From positions 22,669,548 to 22,733,547 of the forward strand of contig NC_084772.1 of the NCBI RefSeq assembly GCF_028858725.1: DNA of 64,000 nucleotides. The letters run 5' to 3'. Origin of the DNA: Colius striatus. Its lineage: Eukaryota > Chordata > Aves > Coliiformes > Coliidae. Shown here one piece after another: positions 55,260 to 64,000 of the stretch (positions are counted from its first letter, which is position 1; each line of letters starts with the position of its first letter). Both the position numbers and the translations under genes were made by a program. The notes beneath the pieces are model-generated. The model saw nothing but the letters and a program-made list of their open reading frames with translations, was not told the DNA's origin and did not search any database.

Positions 55260-56020
55260 GTTGTGACACCAGCCGAGGTTCACAGAAAGCAGTGCCAGCC
55301 CTTGCTCGGGAAGGACCATCCCATTTCCCCTAAGCAGCCCCTGGGGAGGCACCGGGCACAGGTCCCAAGTCCTGTCCCATCCCGTCCTGGCTGTGCCTGG
55401 GGCCGGGGCACGCGGGGGACAGCGGCCCAGTGCCGGGCAGCCCCAGCAGCACCGTGTCCCACACCAGCTGCCAGGGACCATGGCCAGGTCAGCTCTGCCC
55501 ACAGCACCCGCCATCCTGCCAGCAGCCGGGCCCTCGGTGCGGGTCGCTGGCAGCACCGGCCTGGCACAAGAACCCACAGCCCATCGCTGGCCAGGGCCCA
55601 GCTGGACATGGCCACAGCCGGGCCACGGACACAGCACAGCAGGTATGGCCTTGGGCGGCACGGAGGGGAGGGACTGGCACCAGCCCTCACCTACCCCAGA
55701 GTGCCAGTGAGGCCACTCCAAAACCATCTGGGCCAGCCCCAGCCCTGAGCCACTGAAACCTGTCCTGTCCTGCCAGGGGTCCCACCAACACCCCTCCTGC
55801 CCAATGGTTGCTCCAGTCCTTCAGGCTCAGGAGGGACATCTGTCTGGTCCCAGACACCCCAGAGAGGGCTTTCCCATCCTGTGCAAGCTTCTTCCCATCT
55901 TACAAGGTGCCTGTACCCTAAACAACACAGGTCTTGACATCTCTGTCCCAGCTCCAGCCACACTCATTGAACAGCTCCTGAACAGGGGCTGGAGCCCAGC
56001 ACAGGCCCATGCATGAGTAG
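55260..56020. other. GC-rich spacer upstream of HP, no gene
   Basis: Open frames are present on both strands because of GC content. None has family similarity or splice support. Confidence 0.5.
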
Positions 56021-56049
56021 CCCTGAAGCCCTGTGCATCCTGTGCTAGG

Positions 56050-56235
56050 GCATGGAATGGCCCTCTAGATAGCTGGGGTCAGCAGAGCATGGGAAAACAA
56101 AAGTCCTTCCCTTAGGATAAGTGCTACTTAGCCATGACTAAACCAGTGTGTGACCAACAACTCACACTAAATCCCAAACACAGCCCTGAACCAGCTACTA
56201 TGAAGAATAACTCCACACCAGCTGACACCAGGACA
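56050..56235 (+). mobile_element. LTR fossil fragment, same family as at 29.3 kb
   Basis: It shares in order GCTACTTAGCCATGACTAAA, CCAGTGTGTGACC, CTCACACTAAATCCC, CACAGCCCTGAACCAGCTAC and AGCTGACACCAGGACA with the copy at 29.5-29.74 kb. Only the 3' portion is present and no viral genes flank it. It is worn, so an old insertion. Confidence 0.6.
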
Positions 56236-57250
56236 ATGTCTCAGGGCTCGACAGCCCCAGTCCCTGAACCACGGAGGGTGCTGAGGCATTTGATGACAAG
56301 CTCAGACAGCACTGTCCCCCTGCCACAGGCTTGTCCCTCCCAGGAGACTGACATGCTCTGGCATAGGGAAAAAAGCAGCAGAGTACTGTGTTTGGTGCTC
56401 ACTTGGCAACCTCCAGGAACTACCTGCAGGACGGAGGGGACAACTAGCCCATGCTGCGTGGGGCCTGGAACGCAGCCCATGCACCAGGCTGAGGCACTGC
56501 TGCCAGGGACTGCCATGTCGCTACAAGGCACTCAAGGCGCTCTCCCACAGGCAGGACAGCCACCTTCAGACTAGGAGAGCAAGAGCCTCCCAGGCCCTCT
56601 CCAGAGACAGCACATTGAAACCTTGGCCAACAGCCCAGGCCACATCCATGTCAGAGCAGCAATAAGCACCACTGTCTGAAGCAGGGAGTCTAGGACACAA
56701 ACAGGCTGGTGCAGCGAGGGGCTGCAGGAGTCGGGGAGCCAGAGGACAGTGCATGGAGGGGCACAGACAGCAGGGTCAGCAGCTCAGCTGCTCCTGTAAA
56801 CAAGTTTGGTGAAGTCCTGTGATGCAATCCTGCGCTGCAGGGTGGATTGCGAGATGGAATGTGGCACCAGGTCAAGGTCAAGCCCTGTTGCTCAAGGACC
56901 ACAGGGAGTAAATCAGCAGTGAACACTAGGCCCCAGAGACAAATCTGACAGCCTCAGAGACGTGAATGACACAGCAAAGGACAGGGTGTAACCACAGCCA
57001 TCTCCAAACTTCCATGTACTGGCAGCAAAGGGAGAAACTGCCCAGCACCTCCCGGGGCCCAGAGGCAGAGATCTCTGTGAGGGGAGCCCTGGTGAGATGT
57101 GTGGATCCATCCCAGAGCCAAGCTGCCCTGCAGCTCCTACCACCAGAAGACGCATTGACTGGGAACAGCAACAAAGGAACTGGTCACACTCAACTGTGGG
57201 GCTGCATCCCACCGACCTAAGGGCTGTCCCCAAGAGCAGCAGCACACAGG
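56236..57250. other. Spacer between the LTR fragment and DHODH, no gene
   Basis: Nothing is recognised. The right end runs into the DHODH polyadenylation region. Confidence 0.5.
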
Positions 57251-57267
57251 ACCAGGCAAGGCAAACG

Positions 57268-57273
57268 TTTATT
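57268..57273 (-). terminator. DHODH polyadenylation signal AATAAA
   Basis: AATAAA on the minus strand lies about 570 bp beyond the DHODH stop codon. It gives a 3' UTR of ordinary length and is the first canonical signal after the stop. Confidence 0.65.
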
Positions 57274-57841
57274 GACCCTTGGGCAGGACCCAGGGCTTGC
57301 AGGTTTGTTACAGGACCACGTGCCGAGGAGGGTGAGGGGGGCAGAGCCTCTGCAGAGGCTGCGGTGTGGGAGGGCCCAGCGCCAGCGAGAGCAGGCGGCA
57401 CGGGCTGCGGGGTCCCTGGCAGAAGGGACATCCACAACACTGCCTGGCTCCCAGCCCTGGGCAGAAGAGCTGGGAAGGTGTTTCCTCCATGGGGAAGTGC
57501 TGCAGCAGGAGCTCGGGCACAAGGCTGCCCGCAGCCTGCGGCTGTTTCCCCAGGAGCCTTCCTCACCACCCAGCAGAGCCTTCCCCAGCGCTGGTTTCTG
57601 CTGCGGAGCCCAACCCACAGAAAAGCCAAAATACAGCCTTGGAGAGTGGCAGCAGTGTGGAGAGCTGCTCCTGCTCTCCACCAGTGCAGCCTCAGTCTCA
57701 CTTGTCACCGACTCTTCTCCAGGGCTGGGACGAGGACCAGGACCTCGCTGAGTTCCGGCCCACCCAGCACTGGAAGCGTTGGTTGGGCCTGTTCCTGCTC
57801 AGCCATGGCTCCTCCCAGCCTGACCCTGGTTCTGCAGCAAA

Positions 57842-60800
57842 TCAGCACCGGTGATCTGCTCCAATCGCCTCCATAATGTTGTTGAACCCTTGCTCCCTGA
57901 CCAGGGACAGGGTGCTGTGGCTGGGCTGGGCTGGCATTGCCCCACGGTGCTGCTGCTCCTGCACCAGCACGTGGCTTGGCCCAGGGGCTCCCTGGGGAAG
58001 GTTCCTGGCCCTTCACTCACCTCAGCAGCTCCTCCAGCTCTCGCTTCACTGCTCCCACCACCATCGGCCCGTGATACACGAGTGCTGTGTACATCTGCAC
58101 AAGTGAGGCTCCAGCACGGATCTTCTCCAGGGCATCACGCCCACTGCTCACACCACCTACCCCGATGATGGGCACCTGGCCTGTGGGCAGGCACCGACTC
58201 AGGATGGCACGGGTGATGCCAGCATGTGCCCCACGCCTTGCGCTGCCCCTACCTCGAGTGAGGGAATACATCTCCCTGATGGTCTGTGTGGAGAGCTCCC
58301 GCAGGGGCTTCCCGCTGAGACCCCCGAGCTCTGTGCGCTGCGGGCTCCGGAGGCTGCTGGGGCGGCTCTCAGTTGTGTTACTGACAATCAATCCATCCAC
58401 ACCCAGCTGAGGAGGGCAGCAGCCTGAGGACATAGCCAGCACCAGCAGCCCCCACTCTCATCCCCAGGCTGCCAGGCCAAGACTCGCACCCAGCGATGTG
58501 CCCAGGGACAAAGCAGCTGCCACTCGCTGCCTGGGCTGGTCCCAAGGTCTCTGTGACACAGACCCTCATAGACTCAAGAGCTACCCAGGACACCACCCCT
58601 ATGGCAGCCAGAGAGCTGCAGGTCTGCCTGTCCCTTCAGAGGTGACATGCCAGGAACACCACCATCCTGCCCTCACGCTGTGCGAGCTGAGGCGGGAGGC
58701 AGCCAGCCCAGCTCCTCCCAGCCTCCCCTTCCCTCCTCACCTCACAGACAACAATAGCAATGTCCTGCTTGTCCCGCGTGCTGAGATCAGGGGAAATCTT
58801 CACCAGCACAGCTGGCTTGCGCTCACAGGGGAGCGCATCCCTCTCCGCCAGCACCTGTGAGACGCACCGGGCACAGAGTGGTGTGTGCTGGGGACACCCC
58901 CACGCCCCGGCACAGGCAGACGCGGCACCCGCGGCCACAGGCAGCGCTGGCACTGGCCCTGCCCTCCCTACATGGGATGCTGATGGGATGAGCCCCTATG
59001 GCACAGGGCCTGGGACCCACACAGCAACTCCAGATGCAGCAGTGCAGGTGCGTTGCTGCAGTGGAGTGCAGTGCCCCACTGAACCCTGTGCCAGCAGCTC
59101 TCAGGGGGCATTTCAGTGGCTCTGCCCACTGCTCTGTGGAGCCACTGCACTGTTCCCTGTACTGGGGCAAATCCTGAGCCGATACTGCCAGCAGGTGGGA
59201 TGCATCCAGGGCTGGCTGTGAGGGTCACCCACCTTGGTCAGCAGGTCCTGCAGCTTAGCCTTGCCCTGCAGGTCCCGCAGCCCTGGGGTGTTCGGGCTGG
59301 ACACATTCACAACCAGGTAGTCAGCCAAAGGGCCAAGCACCCGGACCCCAGCCACGTAGTCATCTGCAGCATCAGCAGAGCTCTTGTTCTTGCCCAGGTT
59401 GACTCCAAGGGGCATCCCCGCTAGAACACAGACATGGCTGAACCGGGGCAGCAGGACCAACCGTAACCCAAGGGGCCAAAGTGCCCAACAAGGGAGGCCC
59501 CAGGACGAGATAAGATCAAAATAGGCATATGCAGCACAGATGTTTCATGGGGTGGTCTTGTCCCACAGCCACAGGGCCATCATAACCCCTGCCCTGGTCA
59601 GTGCCTCCCAGCACTGCAGCCTCTGGCCTGGACAACCAGCGAGGCTGCCTTCACAAACTGCCTGCCTGGGGCCCTATTTGCTTTGTCTGCTCTCAGCAGA
59701 TACAGCCCTGCCCAAAGCCGCAGGCAGAGCCTCTACTGCAGAGAAAATGGCAGAAGAAAGGTGCTTGGTCCCAGTCCCCAGACAGTGGCTACAGCCCCAA
59801 GAGGGTTCCTGCAGTCTGAATGCCTGGACACTGGTGTTACACATCTTTCTTGGCCTACAGCTGCCCGAGACGCTCAAACCCACCCTGTAGACCCCAACAA
59901 GAAAAGCTCACAAGCTTCTCACCACCAGTGAGCCTGAGCTGTGTCTCCTGGCGGGCCCGCAGCCTACGCTCCACTGCCACGTGGCCATGGCTATTGAATC
60001 CATACCTGCACCAGAGCACACAAGGTTCAGAGCTGAGCTGGTATCCACACCCCCTGTGCAGGACACAGGGGAAACACAGGGAAGGCATCTGGCCTCTGCA
60101 GCTTTGCTGAGCACATCCAAACCAAGAGCCCCCACAGCGCAGACCACACAGCTGAGACCACCCACACAACCACCCTCCGTGCGGGTGGGCAGCGCACAGC
60201 AGCCGCCCCCAGAGCCCACCTGTTAATGACCGCCTCATCCTCCGCCAGCCTGAACACCCTGGGCCTGGGATTCCCCTCCTGGGGCTGGGGTGTGACAGTC
60301 CCCACTTCCACAAAGCCAAAGCCCATCTTGTACAGCCCATCCACAGCCTCGCCCTGCTTGTCGAAGCCTGCCGCCAGGCCCACGGGGTTGCGGAAGCGCT
60401 GCCCGAGGACTCGCACCTCCTGCGGGGCGGAGCCCGGGTCACACGCAGCCAGTCGGCACGGCCGGAGCCCACCGACACCGGGAGCCACAGCCAGGCCCTC
60501 GCTCCGGTCCCCTCCCGCCGGGGCCACGCCCGGGACCCGGCAGCGCCGCTGGGCACCCCGCGGGCCGAGCTCACCCCCCGCCCCCCCACGTAACGAGAGA
60601 GGGCACCTGGGGCCCCGGCCCCTGCCCGCCATCGCCCTCCGGTCCCCGAACGCCCCGCGGTCCCGCCCCCCCGCACAGAGCCGCACCAGCTCGGGGCCGT
60701 CGGGACGGGCGGACGGCAGCAGCCCGAGGGCGGCGGCGCGCAGAGCCAGCCCGTGCGCGGTCTCGGCGGGCAGGGCGCGGAGCGCGGGCAGAACGGCCGC

Positions 60801-61189
60801 GTACAGCCGCTCGTCGCCCGCCGCCAGCGCGGCGCCCAGCAGCAGCCCGCAGCCTCCCAGCGCCGCCGGCAGCGCCCGCAGCAGCCCCTGCAACGGCCGG
60901 TCAGCAGCGCGCCCGACCCCTCCGGGACCCCCAAGCCCGCCCCAGCTCCGCTCCTCCCGCCGCCCCCGGCCCGGCCCCGGCCCCGCTCCTCCCGCTGCCC
61001 CCGGCCCGGCCCCGGCCCCGCTCCTCCCGCCGCCCCCGGCCCGGCTCCGGCTCCGGTCCTCCCGCCGGCCCGGCCCCGGCCCCGGTCCTCCCGCCGCCCC
61101 CGGCCCGGCCCCGGCCCCGGCCCCGCTCCTCCCGCCGCCCCCGGCCCGGCCCCGGCCCGGCGGCCGCTCACGCGCAGCGGCGCCGCCAT
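57842..61189 (-). CDS. DHODH: DHODH, mitochondrial dihydroorotate dehydrogenase (class 2), complete
   Basis: Oxidises dihydroorotate to orotate, passing electrons to ubiquinone at the inner mitochondrial membrane: the fourth step of pyrimidine synthesis. Nine coding exons: 61172-61189, 60687-60887, 60220-60419, 59923-60005, 59233-59420, 58741-58854, 58253-58406, 58021-58180, 57842-57896. They total 1,173 bp and 390 aa (human is 395) with matching phases. Exon 1 encodes only MAAPLR. The N-terminus has the expected basic plus hydrophobic targeting/anchor segment ([20 protein letters not shown]). Landmarks: [23 protein letters not shown]/substrate loop GVNLGKNK (about 173-180), VNVSSPNT with the class 2 catalytic base as Ser209, SNTT, and [20 protein letters not shown] near the end. 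The C-terminus ends IGADHRC. The first segment is alanine/leucine-rich and least like human, but keeps the GDERLYA motif. Confidence 0.97.
60945..61165. repeat. GC-rich minisatellite in DHODH intron 1
   Basis: About five tandem copies of a roughly 35-40 bp unit built from CCCGGCCCGGCCCCGGCCCC and CGCTCCTCCCGCCGCC fill most of intron 1. Units differ mainly in the number of GGCCCC steps. On the minus strand it is G-rich and could form G-quadruplexes. Confidence 0.85.
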
Positions 61190-61194
61190 TCGCT

Positions 61195-61260
61195 GCGCCC
61201 GACACGTGGAGCCGCACTTCCGAGGCCCCGCCCCCTCCCGCCCCAGCCAATGGGGGCGCA
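61195..61260 (-). promoter_or_regulatory. DHODH promoter: CpG island with E-box, GC boxes and CCAAT
   Basis: Directly upstream of the DHODH ATG are CACGTG at 61203-61208, an ETS-like CACTTCCG near 61215, C-rich Sp1-type boxes at 61226-61244, and CCAAT at 61247-61251. No TATA box is seen. The surrounding 60.4-61.45 kb is very CpG-rich. Confidence 0.6.
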
Positions 61261-61324
61261 GCAGCGCTCGGCCCGGCCCCGGCCCCCCACGGCCGCGCTT
61301 CACTCGGGACCGAAGCGCAGGGTG

Positions 61325-61430
61325 CGGACCGGCCCCAGTGCCCGGCACGGCGCCGCCGGAGCCCGGGGCAGGCTGCGGACCGGCCCCAGTGCCCGGCACG
61401 GCGCCGCCGGAGCCCGGAGCGGGGTGCGGC
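61325..61430. repeat. 51-bp direct duplication upstream of DHODH
   Basis: Two near-identical 51-bp copies carrying GGACCGGCCCCAGTGCCCGG and CACGGCGCCGCCGGAGCCC. It is CpG-rich and lies within the DHODH island, between the promoter and the IST1 3' end. Confidence 0.85.
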
Positions 61431-62178
61431 AGCCCCAGTGCCGGGCGGAGAACCCTGGGCAGAGGGTACAGATCGCCCCCAGACTCACGAGCGCAACGCT
61501 GCCGGAGGACCCTGTGCAGAGGCTGCCCCATGCTCAGGACTGGCCTCTCCCTCGCTCTTGCCCAGGGAGCGAACACCCCCGGGGACTGCGGGCAAACACA
61601 CCCCTGAACCGGCACGTACACAGAGGCGCGATCCTGGGCCCAGAAGATGCGCCAGGAAAAAGAACAGGAGGCAAACTTCAAACAGTGATAGCTGGAACCA
61701 GGGATAGGCAGAATGCCAGGGCCGGCACAGGTCCCAGAGCAAGGCCCCTTGAGAACTCTGAACAAAGGGACTCCATCACTGTCACCATACCAGGCGCCAG
61801 AGCCGAGGGTGCTGCTGCTGGGAGGAGGAGAAAGCGCCATCCAGCTCTCACCTCCCTCCCCTGCAGGAGTGGGCACAGAGGCATGGTAGAGGCAGTCAGG
61901 AATGGCACCTGCAACACCCGGCACAATTTCCCCCACCAGCTGCCTTTACAGGGGTTGACCCCTGCTCCGGCCTCACAGGAGTCCCCAAAGTTCCCTTCCC
62001 GGAGCAACAAAGGTCAGGAAAGCAGCAGCACTTGGTTTAAGTGCAGTAGGAAGAGAGTGCAAAAAAGAGTGTGTTCATCGGAGGTTAACAGAGAAAAACA
62101 GCTTCAAGGGGAGCGTTTCAGAGGGATGAAGCTGTCACAGCTCCTGCCCCTCACACCAGGGCCACAGCCCACTCAGTT

Positions 62179-62378
62179 TTATGTCTTCTTCTTTAGCTCC
62201 TCAAATCTCCGAGAAAGATCATCAAAGTCGATGTCTTCAGAGGCAGAAGAGTTGGCGCCAGCAGATGCTGTTGGCAGCGTATCTGGCACAGATGGTAATT
62301 CAGGCAGCACAAAGTTATCAAAGGTATGAGGAACCTCAGCTTTTGGTTTAGGAGAAGCTTCTGGATTAGGCCCAGGCC
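62179..62378 (-). CDS. IST1: IST1, last coding exon (partial gene)
   Basis: IST1 is an ESCRT-III-like regulator that recruits VPS4 and spastin in cytokinesis and endosomal tubule scission. Only the final coding exon is in the window: acceptor AAACAG at its 5' side, two bases completing a split codon, then 66 codons and TAA. It carries both C-terminal MIT-interacting motifs: the proline-rich MIM2 (FVLPELPSVPDTLP) and, at the very end, the helical MIM1 (DDLSRRFEELKKKT), which matches the human C-terminus. The rest of the gene would lie beyond 64,000 on the minus strand. Its 3' end is under 1 kb from the DHODH start. Confidence 0.96.
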
Positions 62379-62959
62379 CTGTTTAGAAGAAGAGAAATAT
62401 GATTTCACCTCACCATCATCTCACCCACACCAGGTCAAACAAACCACACAAAGGCCATTCTAACAAAAAGCAGTACCAAGTACCCTGGGGGCTCAAAGTC
62501 AGAGTTTTCTCCAGTCCAACACCTCCTAAAGACACATGCAGGGTATCACTGCTGTCACATAGCCGTCACACTGAGGCACGCAGCCACGTGCAGTGCACCC
62601 ACAGGCCTATCTTCAGCGTGCACCACCAGCGCTGCCAGAGCACTCCAGCAGGACATCAGAAATCCTCGCTGGGGCTGGCCAAGGGCTACAGAGCAGAATC
62701 ATTTTGTACAAGGCAGAACTTTGTTATAATCCAATTTTGACACATGAAGCACCTCGTAAGCCCTTAGGCAGATGCATCAAGGGGTAACAGCTATCCCTGC
62801 CAGTCCTGTGCAGCTGTACGTAGCCCCAACACCGACATTAACACAACCCATCTACCCTCTTAGTGGTTACTTCTTTCATTCTGTTGCTGCAGAACAATAT
62901 TATTTACACCACAGGAGAATACATTGTCACTTGGAGCCATTGATTCCTCATTTGCAAGA

Positions 62960-63260
62960 GGATGGGGTGATGCTTTTTGCCTGTAATGTCCCATAATAGG
63001 ACAAGAGGTAAACACACAAAAGCTGGAACATAGAGAGTTCCACTTAAACTTAAGGAAAAACTTCTTTCCTGGTGAGGTGAGGGAGCCCTGGCCCAGGCTG
63101 CCCAGGGAGGTTGGGGAAGCTCCTGCTCTGGAGGCTTCCAAACCCACCTGGACACATTCCTGAGTGACCTGATCTAGGTGGACATGCTAGAGCGGGGGTG
63201 TTGGACTAGATGATCTCTAAAGGTCCCTTCCAACCACTACCATTCTGTGATTCTGTGATT
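62960..63260 (+). mobile_element. CR1 LINE 3' end with terminal ATTCTGTG repeats
   Basis: Plus-oriented CR1 tail with GGGAGCCCTGGCCCAGGCTG, GACCTGATCTAGGTGG and GATCTCTAAAGGTCCCTTCC, ending ATTCTGTGATTCTGTGATT, the family's terminal repeat. It is similar to the copy at 14.6 kb. It lies between exons or in the intron of IST1. Confidence 0.95.
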
Positions 63261-63343
63261 TCACCCTGCAACATACTGGAGAGACAGCTTAAGCTGGAGA
63301 CCCAGTACTGACTCCAAAGTCAGACTCCATTTCTTCCCAAGGG

Positions 63344-64000
63344 GAATCATAGAATGGCAGGGTTAGAAGGGACCTTTAGAGCTCATCTAGTCAAACCCCC
63401 CTGCTGCAGAAGCAGGTTCACCTAGATCAGGTTGCATAGGAACATGTCCAGTCAGGTCTTGAAGACCTCCAAGGAAGGAGCCTCCACAACCCCTCTGGGC
63501 AGCCTGTGCCACTGCTGTCACCCTGACAGTGAAATAGTTTTGTCTTATATTTAAGTGGAACTTTTTGTGTTCCAGCTTCATCCCATCATCCCTTGTCCTG
63601 CTACTATCTAATATAGAAAAGAGGGATGTCCCAACCTCCTGACACCCACCCTTTAGATATTTATAAATGTTAATAAGATCTCCCCTCAGTCTCCTCTTCT
63701 CCAGACTAAACAGTCCCAGTTCCCGCAGCCTTTCCTCGTATGAAAGATGTTCCAGTCCCCTGATCATCTTGGTGGCCCTGCGCTGGACTCTCTCCAGAAG
63801 TTCCCTGTCCCTCTTGAACTGAGGAGCCCAGAACTGGACACAGGACTCCAGATGAGGCCTCACCAGGGCAGAGTAGAGGGGGAGCAGAACCTCCCTTGAC
63901 CTGCTGGCCACACTCTTCTTGATTCATCCCAGGATGCCATTGGCCTTCCTGGCCACGAGGGAACATTGCTGGCTCATGGTCAGTTTATTATCAATCAGGA
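63344..64000 (-). mobile_element. CR1 LINE, minus-oriented, cut by window edge
   Basis: Its 3' end at 63,344 reads ATTCTATGATTC on the minus strand. ORF2 C-terminal coding is well kept: [40 protein letters not shown] and [20 protein letters not shown] are in one open frame of about 175 codons (63387-63911). A stop interrupts the frame just upstream (the codon after GILG). It is 5'-incomplete only because the window ends. This is the youngest-looking CR1 here. Confidence 0.96.

Noticed and set aside
60226-61707. Plus-strand proline/alanine-rich open frame of about 490 codons
   Set aside because: It is the antisense of DHODH and its CpG island. High GC removes stops; no known domain.
59855-61936. 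Minus-strand open frame of nearly 700 codons over DHODH
   Set aside because: It mixes out-of-frame DHODH exons, introns and the GC-rich minisatellite. The spliced DHODH model explains the locus.

Overview
This window is vertebrate nuclear DNA, almost certainly from a bird. The support is: short, split, GC-rich exons with GT-AG introns; several CR1 LINE copies, two ending in the ATTCTGTG/ATTCTATG-type terminal repeat; two copies of an avian-type LTR; and a compact gene block whose order matches human 16q22.2 in reverse. I cannot name the species.

Layout. Positions 1 to about 42.4 kb are gene-poor. By synteny this is the flank between ZFHX3 (off the left edge) and DHX38. It holds a CpG-rich stretch (0.6-1.8 kb), a likely conserved element with three POU octamers (1.82-1.96 kb), a 30-bp minisatellite (2.74-3.09 kb), CR1 pieces (14.6, 15.3, 31.8, 34.9 kb), an LTR fossil (29.3 kb), an orphan CpG island (34.5 kb), AT-rich homeobox-site clusters (38.7 and 39.3 kb), and one convincing coiled-coil exon (22,878-23,024, +). 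That exon lies where the plus-strand gene PMFBP1 is expected.

Positions 42.5-62.4 kb hold four minus-strand genes, read from protein similarity and splice sites: DHX38 (26 coding exons, complete, 1,228 aa), a haptoglobin gene HP (5 coding exons, complete, 339 aa), DHODH (9 coding exons, complete, 390 aa), and the last coding exon of IST1. All exon phases join without a break. Between DHX38 and HP, where mammals have TXNL4B, there is only a (CA)-rich tandem array of 20 units of about 60 bp.

The genes are not one pathway. DHX38 is a spliceosomal helicase, HP a secreted haemoglobin scavenger, DHODH a mitochondrial pyrimidine enzyme and IST1 an ESCRT factor; they are kept together by old synteny. 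The main points for follow-up are the intact bird haptoglobin gene (chicken has been reported to lack one), the missing TXNL4B beside a housekeeping-type promoter, the HP 3' end running straight into the tandem array, a CR1 copy with an in-frame 63-bp internal amplification, and the octamer-rich element. I saw no prokaryotic-type or clearly new molecular system.
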